Shown: positions 8,155 through 17,108, counted from the first letter of the stretch. The stretch: 64,000 bases of DNA from Flagellimonas amoyensis (GCF_003058265.1 NZ_QBUK01000006.1:124001-188000); one strand, 5' to 3'. Notes: generated by a model not told the origin, from the letters alone. Numbers and translations: made by a program.

Positions 8155-9503
8155 TATAGGAACAGCTTTTCTATCTTGGGTATGGCCTTGGGCAGGCAGC
8201 AGACCACCACTTTGTCCCCTTGGGCTATCCTAAAATCACCCAGGGCGATGATGCCCTCTCCATTTCGGATCACCCCTCCTATGCTCGCTTCTCGTGGAAA
8301 GTTCAGTTCTTTGATGATCTCCCCGTTCACCAGTGAGGTCGCTTTTACCTCAAACTCCAATATTTCCGCATTGAGGTTGTTGAGGCGGGTCAACGCCAGC
8401 ACTTCCCCTTTTCGAATGTACCGAAAAATGCTGTTGGCGGCCAACAGTTTTTTATTGATGAGCGTATCCACACCAATGGAATGCGACAACTGGAAATAAT
8501 CCATGTTCTCCACCAGGGCAATGGTCTTTTTTATCTTTTTGTTCTTGGCCACCAGACAGGACATGATGTTGGTCTCCGAATTTCCGGTGACGGCGATGAA
8601 GGCATCCATGGACTCAAGGCTCTCCTCTTCCAAAAGCTCCACATTTCTTCCATCCCCGTTGATGACCAACGCATGGGGAAGTTCATCGGCAATGTCGAAC
8701 GCCTTTTCCTTGCTCTTCTCTATCAGTTTTACATTGAATTTTTTACTGCACAGGTCCCGTGCGGTCTTGAAACCAACCTTGCTCCCGCCTAAGATCATCA
8801 CGTTCTTGATCTCCTGTTTCTGCATGCCGGTGAGTTTGTACAGTTCCTCCACCCCTTTGTCCGAAGTGATGAAATAGACCTGATCTCCCTCCTTGAAAAC
8901 GGTATCCCCACGCGGAATGAGGGTGAATTGGGTGCCCATACGTTGCAACGCAATGGGCATGAAGTGCAGTTCCGGGAAAATACGGGCAGCCTCCTTGACC
9001 ATTTTACCCACAAAGGGTGCGGTCTTGGGCAGGATAACACCAAACATGGTCAACAGACCCCCTTCAAATTCATAGGTATCGTTAAAGGCCGACTGGTTCA
9101 GCATCAACTGTATTTCCATGGCGGCAAGGCGTTCGGGCGAGATAAGCTCATCGATCCCCAACTCCTCAAACTTGAGAATGTCCCGATTGTCCATGAATTC
9201 CGTATTGGATATTCGGGCCATGGTCCTTTTGCAACCCAATTGTTTGGCCAACAGGCAAAGGGTAAGGTTCGTGGTTTCCGAGGCCGTGACCCCGATCACC
9301 AAATCTGAACCATCCACATCGGCATCCTGCAACACTTGGATGGAAGTGGCATCCCCCCTCAGGACACGAATGTCCAAATGGTTGTCCGCATAGGACAGTT
9401 TCTCCTTGTCCGTGTCGATCAATGTAATATCTTGGGCCTCATAGGACAAAAGTTTTGCCAAATGAAAGCCTACCTCACCAGCTCCTGCAATAATGATCCT
9501 CAT
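8154..9503 (-). CDS. trkA: Trk system potassium uptake protein, regulatory subunit
   Basis: TrkA is the peripheral nucleotide-binding gate of the K+ channel encoded next to it. The 449 residues hold two tandem RCK units. The first Rossmann motif is GAGEVG near residue 6 with the acidic LIDTDKEKL strand end; the second is GGSKVG near 235 followed by LIEKSKEK. Each is followed by a TrkA-C domain, giving the N-C-N-C arrangement of proteobacterial and bacteroidetal TrkA. NAD(H) or ATP/ADP binding is inferred from the fold. It is the first gene of the trkA-trkH operon. Confidence 0.94.
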   Translation of the reverse strand: MRIIIAGAGEVGFHLAKLLSYEAQDITLIDTDKEKLSYADNHLDIRVLRGDATSIQVLQDADVDGSDLVIGVTASETTNLTLCLLAKQLGCKRTMARISNTEFMDNRDILKFEELGIDELISPERLAAMEIQLMLNQSAFNDTYEFEGGLLTMFGVILPKTAPFVGKMVKEAARIFPELHFMPIALQRMGTQFTLIPRGDTVFKEGDQVYFITSDKGVEELYKLTGMQKQEIKNVMILGGSKVGFKTARDLCSKKFNVKLIEKSKEKAFDIADELPHALVINGDGRNVELLEEESLESMDAFIAVTGNSETNIMSCLVAKNKKIKKTIALVENMDYFQLSHSIGVDTLINKKLLAANSIFRYIRKGEVLALTRLNNLNAEILEFEVKATSLVNGEIIKELNFPREASIGGVIRNGEGIIALGDFRIAQGDKVVVCCLPKAIPKIEKLFL

Positions 9504-9664
9504 TGATTAGAATAAGATGTGTTTCCAAATAATTCCAACTTGTACGCCACAAAATGGTGATTGAAGTCTAAATGACATACTGTTAACATAATACGGAAAA
9601 GTTTCCGCTATTCCTCGGCAAAATTACACAAATATTTTTGTCTTCCTCCCAGATGGCTAAGTTG

Positions 9665-9672
9665 TATATTTG
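9665..9672 (+). promoter_or_regulatory. -7 element of the menG promoter
   Basis: TATATTTG matches TAnnTTTG and lies 16 bases before the preferred menG ATG at 9689. A TTTG at 9637-9640 could be the -33 element (24-base spacing, slightly long). Its position argues against a TTG start at 9638. Confidence 0.6.
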
Positions 9673-9688
9673 CCAGCAAATGAAAGCC

Positions 9689-10417
9689 ATGTCAGAAAAA
9701 GTGACCCCTTATAAAGAATCCGGTCTTGGAAAAAAAGAGCAGGTAAGGCAAATGTTCGACAACATTTCCGAAGATTATGATGGACTCAACAGGGTGATTT
9801 CCTTTGGCACCGATATCAAATGGCGCAAGCGCATTGTCTCCTATTTAAAGGAAAAATCCCCTAAAACCATTCTGGACATCGCAACCGGGACCGGTGACCT
9901 TGCCATAGCCCTGGCCCCAACGGGTGCCGAGAAAATCATTGGCCTGGACCTCTCCCCCGGGATGCTGGAAGTGGGCAAGGAAAAGGTTTCGAGAAAAAAA
10001 CTACAGGACACCATCGAGATGGTGGTGGGCGACAGCGAGAACCTTCCTTTTGAGGACAATTCCTTTGATGCCGTGACGGTGGCCTTCGGGGTCCGAAACT
10101 TTGAAAACCTCGAAAAAGGACTGGAAGAAATACGAAGGGTCCTGAAAAAAGGGGGAAACTTGGTCATATTGGAGACTTCGGTACCCACAAAGACCCCGTT
10201 CAAGCAAGGATACCGCATCTACACCAAATACATCATGCCCACCATTGGCAAGATCTTCTCCAAAGACCGTTCGGCCTACACCTACCTGAGCGAATCGGCA
10301 TCAGTTTTTCCACATGGGCAGGCCTTCAACAATATTTTGGCCAAAATTGGGTTTATAGGAATAGAGAACAAACCCCAGACATTGGGAGTAGCCTCCATCT
10401 ATGTCGCCACAAAATAG
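9689..10417 (+). CDS. menG: Demethylmenaquinone methyltransferase (UbiE/MenG)
   Basis: It transfers a methyl group from SAM to demethylmenaquinone, the last step of menaquinone synthesis; in this phylum ubiquinone is not made, so the menaquinone role is the relevant one. The 242-residue protein has DIATGTGDLAIAL (SAM motif I), GLDLSPGMLEVG, and the family signature FGVRNFENLEKGLEEIRRVL. The start at 9689 (MSEKVTPYK) agrees with family N-termini and lies downstream of the promoter; ATG 9680 is the alternative. The porT-like gene begins 4 bases after the stop, a pairing usual in flavobacteria. Confidence 0.95.
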   Translation: MSEKVTPYKESGLGKKEQVRQMFDNISEDYDGLNRVISFGTDIKWRKRIVSYLKEKSPKTILDIATGTGDLAIALAPTGAEKIIGLDLSPGMLEVGKEKVSRKKLQDTIEMVVGDSENLPFEDNSFDAVTVAFGVRNFENLEKGLEEIRRVLKKGGNLVILETSVPTKTPFKQGYRIYTKYIMPTIGKIFSKDRSAYTYLSESASVFPHGQAFNNILAKIGFIGIENKPQTLGVASIYVATK

Positions 10418-10421
10418 TTTG

Positions 10422-11120
10422 ATGAAAAACGTCCTTATCCTGTTTGGGCTGCTGATCCTGGCAAGTCCAAAATCCAATGCACAATTTGGGGAAGACCCCA
10501 TTCTCAACCTTCAGAACGAGGACAAGAGATTTTTGAACTGGGGGTATTATCTGGGTTTCAACCAATATGATTTTCAGTTCGAGTACAAGGACGATGTGGG
10601 CCGGGATGTCTTGGTCGACAAGAGTTTTGGTTTCAATGTAGGTCTGATCGGCGAGTTGCGGATCAACGAATTTCTGGATGCCCGCTTTGAGCCGGGCCTT
10701 CTGTATACCGCACGTACCCTAGGATTCCCTGGCTTTACCTCACAGGCCGATGCCATCCGCGAAGTACGCTCCACTTACATCCGCTTTCCCCTTTTGCTGA
10801 AGGCCAGTACCAAAAGGATCGGCAACTGGAAACCCTTTATCGTGGGCGGTGTCTACACTTCGATGAACCTTGGGAGCAAAGAAGACAGTCTGGACGACAA
10901 CAGCAGTGGGGAGTTCCGTATGAAGAAAAACGTCTATGGCTATGAATTGGGCTTCGGCATTGATTTTTACACGGAATATTTCAAGTTCTCGCCTTCCATC
11001 AGGGGCGTTTTTGCACTTACAGACGAACTTGTGCCCGACAACGACCCCAACAGTCCATGGACAGGCAACATCAATGCCATGCGGACGCGGGGCATCTTCA
11101 TCAACTTCACGTTTGAATAA
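10422..11120 (+). CDS. porT: PorT-like outer-membrane barrel protein of the type IX secretion system
   Basis: The 232-residue product starts with a clear signal peptide, MKNVLILFGLLILASPKSNA, then a beta-barrel-like sequence with alternating aromatics (for example FDLRF-like strands, RFPLLLKAST, YELGFGIDFYTEYFKFSPS) and a C-terminal aromatic (FTFE). It resembles PorT/SprT, needed for secretion of gliding adhesins and enzymes. The identification rests on this pattern and on the conserved menG neighbour. ATG 10422 is preferred to 10401 because only it puts the signal peptide at the N-terminus and avoids an overlap with menG. Confidence 0.8.
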   Translation: MKNVLILFGLLILASPKSNAQFGEDPILNLQNEDKRFLNWGYYLGFNQYDFQFEYKDDVGRDVLVDKSFGFNVGLIGELRINEFLDARFEPGLLYTARTLGFPGFTSQADAIREVRSTYIRFPLLLKASTKRIGNWKPFIVGGVYTSMNLGSKEDSLDDNSSGEFRMKKNVYGYELGFGIDFYTEYFKFSPSIRGVFALTDELVPDNDPNSPWTGNINAMRTRGIFINFTFE

Positions 11121-11185
11121 ATCTGGATTATTGAATATTATTTAGACTTCAGCAAGTCAAACAATCCAACCATTTAAAAATCCAG

Positions 11186-11902
11186 CTACCTCCTTATCTC
11201 ATTCAGAAGTATCGCGGTAGCCGTGGCCACATTCAAGCTTTCGGCAGTGTCGCCACCAAACTGCGGAATGGAAATGCGCTCTGTGACCAACGCACCCACT
11301 TCATCGGAAATGCCATTGGCCTCATTGCCCATCACCAAAATACCTTTGGAAGGAAGTGATTTCCCATACACTGGTTCACCATCCATAAAAGCACCAAGAA
11401 CAGGTTGATCGGCACTTTTTAAAAATTCATGAAGCGGAGTATAAACGATGTTTACCCTTGCTATGGAACCCATAGTGGCCTGAAGCACCTTCGGGTTGTA
11501 ACAATCCACCGTGTCCTCCGAACATACCAATTGTCCGATCCCAAACCAGTCGCACAAGCGTATGATGGTCCCCAAGTTGCCCGGATCGCGCACGGCATCT
11601 AAGGCCACTACCCAGTCCGACACTTCAATTTTTAAGGGTTTGGGCATATGAAAGACCCCCAGCACCCCATTGGGCTGTTTCAAACTGCTCATCTGTTTCA
11701 GAATGGCCCCGGAAACAAGTTCCGTTTCCCCAAGTCCACTCCCCTTCCATGTCCCGTCCACAAAAATTTTGAACGGTGCCACGCCTGCCTGTAGCAACTC
11801 TTTCACCAACTTTTCCCCTTCCACCACAAATAGGGCGTGTTGAGATCGGTACTTTTTTTGCTTTAGGTTTACAACTAGTTTAATTTGGTTTTTTGTAACC
11901 AT
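11186..11902 (-). CDS. TrmH/SpoU family RNA 2'-O-methyltransferase
   Basis: The 238-residue SPOUT enzyme would methylate a ribose 2'-OH in rRNA or tRNA using SAM. An N-terminal substrate-binding part (KKYRSQHALFVVEGEKLVKEL) is followed by the knotted catalytic domain with the SpoU motifs: ALDAVRDPGNLGTIIRLCDW (motif 1, catalytic Arg region), LVMGNEANGIS (motif 2) and ISIPQFGGDTAESLNVATA (motif 3). The target base is not determinable, although RlmB-like 23S modification is plausible. Its start region overlaps the promoter of the divergent tamL gene, so the two transcripts begin within about 25 bases of each other. Confidence 0.9.
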   Translation of the reverse strand: MVTKNQIKLVVNLKQKKYRSQHALFVVEGEKLVKELLQAGVAPFKIFVDGTWKGSGLGETELVSGAILKQMSSLKQPNGVLGVFHMPKPLKIEVSDWVVALDAVRDPGNLGTIIRLCDWFGIGQLVCSEDTVDCYNPKVLQATMGSIARVNIVYTPLHEFLKSADQPVLGAFMDGEPVYGKSLPSKGILVMGNEANGISDEVGALVTERISIPQFGGDTAESLNVATATAILLNEIRR

Positions 11903-11920
11903 CTAAATCGTGTATTTTTG
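11893..11920 (+). promoter_or_regulatory. tamL promoter
   Basis: TTG at 11893-11895 and TATTTTTG at 11913-11920 (TAnnTTTG) are 17 bases apart. The -33 element lies inside the first codons of the divergent rRNA methyltransferase gene. Transcription would begin near 11924-11927. Confidence 0.6.
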
Positions 11921-11947
11921 ACGTCTATGAGGGGTTCTTTAGGTCTA

Positions 11948-14515
11948 ATGGGCAACCGGGCAAAAATAGGACTATTGTTGCTTATGTTGAGCACGATGGG
12001 TTGCAATACGCTCAAAAAGGTGGGGGAAGATGAATTATTGCTTACCAAAAACTCCATTTATGTGAACGAGGAGAAAGTCTCCACAAGTGAGATCAAGGGC
12101 CTCATCTCCCAAAAACCCAATAGCAGTGTCCTTGGCTACCCCCTTCGGCTGAACCTATACAACCTTGCCAAGGAAAATCCCGATTCTTCCTTCCAAGACT
12201 GGTTGCACAGAACGGAAAAAAGGGAAAAACGCCTGAACAATTTCCTGTCCCAAAAGCAGGTGAGCCGATTGCAGGAATCCTTCATCGTAAAAGGTGCGAG
12301 TGAATTTCTGGAGCGGGTCGGCGAGCCTCCCGTGGTGATCGACACCGCACTGACCCGAAAGTCGGTTGAGCGGTTGGAGGCCTACTACAACAGCAAGGGG
12401 TATTTCAACAACAATGGTTCCTACGAGATCGTGGAGGGCAAAAAAAAGAAAAGGGCCGAAGTGGAGTACAACATGACCCTGAACAAGCCCTACATCATCG
12501 ATACCGTCCAGAAAAATATCACCTCGCCCGAACTGGACTCCATTTATGACGTTTCCGCCCGACGGAGCTTCGTAAAGAAAGGCGAGCAGTTCGATTTGGA
12601 CAACTTTACCTTGGAGCGGGAACGACTGACCACCCTTTTCAGGAATTCAGGGGTCTACAATTTTCAGGAAAGCTCCATCAACTATGATATTTTGAGGGAT
12701 ACCATCAAAAGTGCCGATGACCAGCTCATGGACGTACAACTGAACATCAAAAAGTTCAGGAGCACCACCGACAGTTCCGACACCAATGCGCCCTACAGGA
12801 TAGCCCGCCTCAAAAAAATCAACATCTATGCGGATTATTCCATCAATGGCGACCCGGATTCCTTAAAAACGTTGGATTACGAAAATTATACCATCCATTA
12901 CAATGACAAACTCAGGTACAGGCCCAAAGCACTCACCGATGCCATTTTCTTTCAAAAAGACAGCATCTACAGGGATTTGGATCGGATCAGGACCTACAGA
13001 CAGATCACCAACCTGAACACCTTTAAGTATCCCAACATCGAATTCATTGCAGATTCTACCCAAACGGAACTGGTCTCCAATATCTATTTGGCCGCAAAAC
13101 CCAAATTCTCGTTGAACCTGAATTTTGACGTTACGCATTCCAACATCCAACAAGTGGGAACGGCTTTCAGTACATCGGTGATCACTCGGAATGTATTTGG
13201 TGGCGCAGAGACCTTGAACATTTCGGCAAGGGGTTCTATCGGCCTATTGAGCGATGCATCGCTCTCCAACGAGACCTTCACTTCGGAACTTGGTGGGGAC
13301 ATCAACATCACCTTCCCCAGAATCTGGTTCCCTTTCAATACGGAAAAAATAATCCCCGGCTACATGCTGCCGCAGAGCAGGCTATTGGCAGGTACCAATT
13401 TCCAGCGGAACATTGGGTTGGACAAACAATCGCTGAATTCCATATTGTCGTACAACTGGTCCCCGACGGACAGGTTGAAGAACAACCTTGAACTATTGAA
13501 TGTCGAATTTGTGCGCAATGTGAACCCGGACAACTTTTTCAATGTGTACCGCAACACTTTTTCCAACCTCGATAACATTGCGGACGATTTTCAGGACGAC
13601 CCCCAATACGCTTCCTTCTATGAAACGGTCAACAATGCCAGCGATTCACTCCGCCTGACCATTCCCGAAGGTGCCAACGGATTTGTAAGGGCCGTGCTCG
13701 ACAATGAAATACCCGTTACTGAAGACCAATTGGACGAGGTGAACAGTATCGCCGAACGCAGAAGACGATTGACGGACAACAACCTCATTTTTGCCAGCAA
13801 TTTCACCCATACCAAGAATAGCAAATCAGGCATCAACGACAACGATTTTTACCAATACCGCATAAAATTTGAGAGTGCCGGCGCCATGCTATCGCTCATG
13901 TCCAACTTCGTCCCCTACAACAAAAATGACAATGGACAGCTATTGGTGTTCGGGGTTCCGTTTTCCCAATACATCAAGTCTGAGTTTGATTATATCCGAC
14001 ATTGGGAGATCGGCGATTCCCAAGTGATCGCGTTCAGGAGCTTTTTGGGGATGGCGGTCCCCTACGGAAATTCGGACAACATCCCTTTTGTACGGAGTTA
14101 TTTTGCAGGAGGTTCCAATGACAACAGGGCATGGAACGCATACGAATTGGGTCCTGGAAAGACCAGCAACATCAACGATTTCAATGAGGCCAACCTGAAA
14201 ATGGCCTTTAATGTGGAGTACAGGTTTCCCATAGCCGGGGATGTAAAAGGGGCTTTCTTTGCGGATGCAGGCAACATCTGGAACGTTTTTGACAATGAAA
14301 GCAATCCCGATGCCATATTCCAAGGAATCTCGTCATTGGCAGATATCGCGCTGGGCACAGGACTGGGCCTTCGCTATGACTTTACCTATTTTGTGTTCCG
14401 TTTGGATGTCGGGTTCAAGACCTATAATCCTGCAAGAGTGGGGTCCGATCGTTGGTTCAACGAATATAACTTCAGAAATGCGGTCCTCAATATCGGGATC
14501 AATTATCCTTTCTAG
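11948..14515 (+). CDS. tamL: TamL-type outer-membrane assembly lipoprotein (BamA/TamA superfamily)
   Basis: This large Omp85-superfamily protein (855 residues from the chosen start) has an N-terminal lipoprotein signal, MGNRAKIGLLLLMLSTMGC, with Cys19 as lipidation site. That is the mark of the Bacteroidota TamL form of TamA. POTRA-like repeats occupy roughly residues 30-430, and a 16-strand barrel follows with the characteristic VEYRFPI(A) and LGTGLGLRYDFTYFVFRLDVG blocks and a C-terminal Phe (NIGINYPF). It should sit in the outer membrane and work with an inner-membrane TamB-like partner, not encoded here. Starts at 11885 and 11927 are also open. 11948 gives the most compact lipoprotein signal, and 11885 is excluded by the promoter. 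Confidence 0.88.
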   Translation: MGNRAKIGLLLLMLSTMGCNTLKKVGEDELLLTKNSIYVNEEKVSTSEIKGLISQKPNSSVLGYPLRLNLYNLAKENPDSSFQDWLHRTEKREKRLNNFLSQKQVSRLQESFIVKGASEFLERVGEPPVVIDTALTRKSVERLEAYYNSKGYFNNNGSYEIVEGKKKKRAEVEYNMTLNKPYIIDTVQKNITSPELDSIYDVSARRSFVKKGEQFDLDNFTLERERLTTLFRNSGVYNFQESSINYDILRDTIKSADDQLMDVQLNIKKFRSTTDSSDTNAPYRIARLKKINIYADYSINGDPDSLKTLDYENYTIHYNDKLRYRPKALTDAIFFQKDSIYRDLDRIRTYRQITNLNTFKYPNIEFIADSTQTELVSNIYLAAKPKFSLNLNFDVTHSNIQQVGTAFSTSVITRNVFGGAETLNISARGSIGLLSDASLSNETFTSELGGDINITFPRIWFPFNTEKIIPGYMLPQSRLLAGTNFQRNIGLDKQSLNSILSYNWSPTDRLKNNLELLNVEFVRNVNPDNFFNVYRNTFSNLDNIADDFQDDPQYASFYETVNNASDSLRLTIPEGANGFVRAVLDNEIPVTEDQLDEVNSIAERRRRLTDNNLIFASNFTHTKNSKSGINDNDFYQYRIKFESAGAMLSLMSNFVPYNKNDNGQLLVFGVPFSQYIKSEFDYIRHWEIGDSQVIAFRSFLGMAVPYGNSDNIPFVRSYFAGGSNDNRAWNAYELGPGKTSNINDFNEANLKMAFNVEYRFPIAGDVKGAFFADAGNIWNVFDNESNPDAIFQGISSLADIALGTGLGLRYDFTYFVFRLDVGFKTYNPARVGSDRWFNEYNFRNAVLNIGINYPF

Positions 14516-14529
14516 AGCAAATAATTTAT

Positions 14530-14537
14530 TACTTTTG
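14530..14537 (+). promoter_or_regulatory. -7 element of the fbaA promoter
   Basis: TACTTTTG matches TAnnTTTG and lies 32 bases before the fbaA ATG, just after the tamL stop. No clear -33 TTG was seen. Confidence 0.5.
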
Positions 14538-14569
14538 TTCCCTATTTTAACTCGAAACCATCTAAAACT

Positions 14570-15637
14570 ATGTCCCATAACATTAAACCGGGCGTTGCTA
14601 CCGGTGATGAAGTACAGGCAATTTTTAAACACGCAAAAGAAAACGGTTACGCACTTCCTGCTATCAATGTAGTTGGCTCCAGCACCATTAATTCCGTATT
14701 GGAGACCGCGGCCACACTGAACTCCCCCGTCATCATCCAGTTTTCGAACGGTGGTGCACAGTTCAATGCTGGAAAAGGACTTTCCAATGATGGCCAGAAA
14801 TCGGCCATCCTCGGAGGAGTGGCAGGTGCCAAGCACGTACACCAATTGGCGGAAGCCTATGGGGCAACGGTCATCCTTCACACCGACCACTGTGCCAAGA
14901 AATTGTTGCCATGGATCGATGGGCTTTTGGATGCCAGCGAAGAACATTTCAAGGCCACAGGGAAACCTTTGTACAGCTCACACATGATCGATCTTTCCGA
15001 AGAACCTTTGGAAGAGAACATCGGACTGTGCAAGGAATACCTGAAGCGAATGAGCAAAATGGGCATGACCTTGGAAATCGAATTGGGGATCACCGGTGGT
15101 GAAGAAGACGGAGTGGACAATTCCGATGTTGACGATTCCAAACTCTACACCCAGCCCGAAGAAGTGGCCTATGCCTATGAAGAGCTTTCAAAAATCAGCC
15201 ATAGGTTCACCATAGCAGCAGCTTTCGGTAACGTTCACGGGGTCTACAAGCCAGGAAACGTGAAACTGACTCCAAAAATCCTGAGAAACTCCCAAGAATA
15301 CATTTCGGAAAAATACGGTGTGGGACACAACCATATCGATTTTGTTTTCCACGGTGGATCAGGTTCCACTTTGGAAGAGATCAGGGAAGCCATCGGATAT
15401 GGGGTCATCAAAATGAACATCGATACCGACCTTCAATATGCCTTTTTGGAAGGAGTTAGGGATTATGTACAGAACAAATCGGCCTACCTTCAAGGGCAAA
15501 TTGGAAACCCCGAAGGAGATGACCAGCCCAATAAAAAATACTACGACCCTAGGGTTTGGTTGAGAGAAGGTGAAAAGACCTTCATCGCCCGCCTGAAAAA
15601 AGCTTTTGAAGACCTGAACAACGTGAACACGCTGTAG
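14570..15637 (+). CDS. fbaA: Class II fructose-bisphosphate aldolase
   Basis: It splits fructose-1,6-bisphosphate to dihydroxyacetone phosphate and glyceraldehyde-3-phosphate, and runs in reverse in gluconeogenesis. The 355-residue length and motifs are those of class IIA enzymes. Zinc ligands are visible in ILHTDHCAKK (catalytic Asp and first His), ELGITGGEEDGVDN (Glu region), FGNVHGVY (His) and VFHGGSGS (His plus phosphate-binding Gly/Ser). MNIDTDLQYAF completes the phosphate site. accD follows by 24 bases, so glycolysis and fatty-acid synthesis genes share a transcript here, driven by the promoter at 14530. Confidence 0.97.
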   Translation: MSHNIKPGVATGDEVQAIFKHAKENGYALPAINVVGSSTINSVLETAATLNSPVIIQFSNGGAQFNAGKGLSNDGQKSAILGGVAGAKHVHQLAEAYGATVILHTDHCAKKLLPWIDGLLDASEEHFKATGKPLYSSHMIDLSEEPLEENIGLCKEYLKRMSKMGMTLEIELGITGGEEDGVDNSDVDDSKLYTQPEEVAYAYEELSKISHRFTIAAAFGNVHGVYKPGNVKLTPKILRNSQEYISEKYGVGHNHIDFVFHGGSGSTLEEIREAIGYGVIKMNIDTDLQYAFLEGVRDYVQNKSAYLQGQIGNPEGDDQPNKKYYDPRVWLREGEKTFIARLKKAFEDLNNVNTL

Positions 15638-15661
15638 GTCATCTAACTAAATATTGATTAC

Positions 15662-16522
15662 ATGTCGTCTTGGTTTAAAAGAAAGGAAAAAGGAATACAG
15701 ACCTTAACGGAGGAGAAAAAGGACACCCCAAAGGGGCTTTGGTACAAGTCTCCCACGGGTAAAATTGTTGAATCTGAAGACCTTGCCAAAAACTTCTATG
15801 TCAGTCCCGAGGACGATTACCACGTTAGGATCGGCAGCAAGGAATATTTTGAGATCCTTTTTGATGACAACAAGTTCAAGGAACTGGATGCCAACCTAAA
15901 GTCGAAGGACCCCCTAAAGTTCGTGGACACCAAAAAATATTCCGAACGCCTGAAGGCCGCGGAGCAAAAGACCGGTTTGAACGATGCCGTCAGGAGTGCC
16001 GTGGGCAAATCTATGGGCAAGGAATTGGTGGTTTCCTGTATGGACTTTGCCTTTATCGGGGGCTCCATGGGCAGTGTGGTAGGTGAAAAGATCTCCCGCG
16101 CCATTGACGTGGCCATGAAGAAGAAGATCCCGTTCCTGATGATTTCGAAATCCGGAGGTGCCCGTATGATGGAAGCTGCGCTTTCCCTTATGCAGTTGGC
16201 AAAGACATCCGCCAAATTGGCCCAGTTGGCCGAGGCCAAGATACCTTACATTTCCTTGTGCACAGACCCTACCACGGGTGGGACCACGGCCTCCTATGCA
16301 ATGCTGGGGGACATCAACATCTCCGAGCCCGGTGCCTTGATCGGATTTGCAGGACCAAGGGTGGTCAAGGATACCACGGGAAAAGACCTTCCGGATGGTT
16401 TCCAGACCGCTGAATTTTTGAAGGAGCATGGATTTTTGGATTTCATCACACACCGTAGAGATTTGAAGAAAAACATCAACCTGTACATTGATTTGATTTC
16501 CAATCAACCCATCAGGTCGTAA
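15662..16522 (+). CDS. accD: Acetyl-CoA carboxylase carboxyltransferase subunit beta, without zinc ligands
   Basis: AccD forms the carboxyltransferase with AccA and makes malonyl-CoA for fatty-acid synthesis. The 286-residue core is typical: [38 protein letters not shown] and [12 protein letters not shown] for the crotonase fold and CoA/carboxybiotin site. The usual N-terminal four-cysteine zinc ribbon (CxxC...CxxC) is present in outline but has no cysteines: the positions read SPTG (30-33) and SPED (48-51). The spacing is preserved, so this is a ligand-less ribbon, not a deletion. The same form occurs in other flavobacterial AccD sequences as I recall them. It follows fbaA by 24 bases. Confidence 0.96.
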   Translation: MSSWFKRKEKGIQTLTEEKKDTPKGLWYKSPTGKIVESEDLAKNFYVSPEDDYHVRIGSKEYFEILFDDNKFKELDANLKSKDPLKFVDTKKYSERLKAAEQKTGLNDAVRSAVGKSMGKELVVSCMDFAFIGGSMGSVVGEKISRAIDVAMKKKIPFLMISKSGGARMMEAALSLMQLAKTSAKLAQLAEAKIPYISLCTDPTTGGTTASYAMLGDINISEPGALIGFAGPRVVKDTTGKDLPDGFQTAEFLKEHGFLDFITHRRDLKKNINLYIDLISNQPIRS

Positions 16523-16559
16523 ACGTTCCCATTAAAGTTTCATAGTCCAAAAAAAGAAT

Positions 16560-16567
16560 TATCTTTG
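16560..16567 (+). promoter_or_regulatory. -7 element of the rpsO promoter
   Basis: TATCTTTG matches TAnnTTTG and lies 52 bases before the rpsO ATG. The 45-base leader that follows holds a small hairpin at 16574-16588. Confidence 0.6.
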
Positions 16568-16573
16568 CGCGCT

Positions 16574-16588
16574 GATCGAAAGTCGATC
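16574..16588 (+). promoter_or_regulatory. Hairpin in the rpsO leader, possible S15 autoregulatory site
   Basis: GATCGA-AAG-TCGATC forms a 6-bp stem in the 5' leader of rpsO. S15 represses its own mRNA in several bacteria by binding leader structures, but these are not conserved across phyla. The role here is inferred from position only. Confidence 0.3.
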
Positions 16589-16619
16589 GATACATAAAAA
16601 TCATTTAAATAATATTGGA

Positions 16620-16889
16620 ATGTATTTAACCAAAGAAGTAAAAGCCGACATTTTCAAGAAACACGGCGGCTCTGAGAGCAACACCGGTTCTACGGAAGGA
16701 CAGATTGCACTGTTCACGCACCGTATCAACCACTTGACAGAACACCTTAAAAGGAACCACAAGGATTACAACACCGAGCGTTCCTTGGTAAGACTGGTAG
16801 GTAAAAGACGTAGTCTTTTGGATTACCTGAAGAAAAAAGATATTGAAAAGTACCGTACTCTTATCAAAGAGTTGGGTATCAGAAAATAA
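16620..16889 (+). CDS. rpsO: 30S ribosomal protein S15
   Basis: The 89-residue four-helix protein binds the central domain of 16S rRNA early in 30S assembly and forms the B4 bridge. The family block LTEHLKRNHKDYNTERSLVR and the LVGKRRSLLDYLKKKD helix, with its conserved GxRR-LL-YL pattern, are clear, and the length is exactly as expected. It has its own promoter at 16560 and a terminator at 16896-16925. pnp follows after a hairpin-rich 219-base gap, the same gene order as in many bacteria. Confidence 0.98.
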   Translation: MYLTKEVKADIFKKHGGSESNTGSTEGQIALFTHRINHLTEHLKRNHKDYNTERSLVRLVGKRRSLLDYLKKKDIEKYRTLIKELGIRK

Positions 16890-16895
16890 AAATGG

Positions 16896-16925
16896 AAGGG
16901 GAGGCCTTGGCTTCCCCTTTTTATT
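16896..16925 (+). terminator. rpsO terminator
   Basis: AAGGGGA pairs with TCCCCTT around a 10-base loop and is followed by a T-rich stretch. It begins 7 bases after the rpsO stop. Confidence 0.75.
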
Positions 16926-16927
16926 TT

Positions 16928-16948
16928 ACTGGATTTGCTCCAGTTTTT
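16928..16948 (+). terminator. Second terminator-like hairpin after rpsO
   Basis: ACTGGA-TTTGC-TCCAGT is followed by a run of five T. It stands directly behind the first terminator. Confidence 0.5.
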
Positions 16949-16954
16949 AAAAGT

Positions 16955-17058
16955 CCCGACCCAAAAATCGGGCAAACACAAAAAGCTGCTTATAGTTTTT
17001 CATTGGTCAGTGCCCTTGGCACACAACAACAACACAACCCGACCGCCCGGACGGCGGT
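16955..17058. repeat. Pair of inverted repeats in the rpsO-pnp gap
   Basis: CCCGA (16955-16959) pairs with TCGGG (16968-16972), and ACCGCC (17042-17047) pairs with GGCGGT (17053-17058) around CGGAC. The second is GC-rich and resembles dispersed REP-like hairpins. Both lie between the rpsO terminators and pnp and could be part of the pnp leader, where PNPase autoregulation acts in enterobacteria, or simple repeats. Confidence 0.45.
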
Positions 17059-17108
17059 AGACCAAATGTTTAACGCCCAGATCATCAAGATCGGGTAAGA
17101 TTATTTGT

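Noticed and set aside
9638..9688. Earlier TTG start of menG
   Set aside because: The -7 element at 9665-9672 lies within this stretch, so the transcript begins after it.
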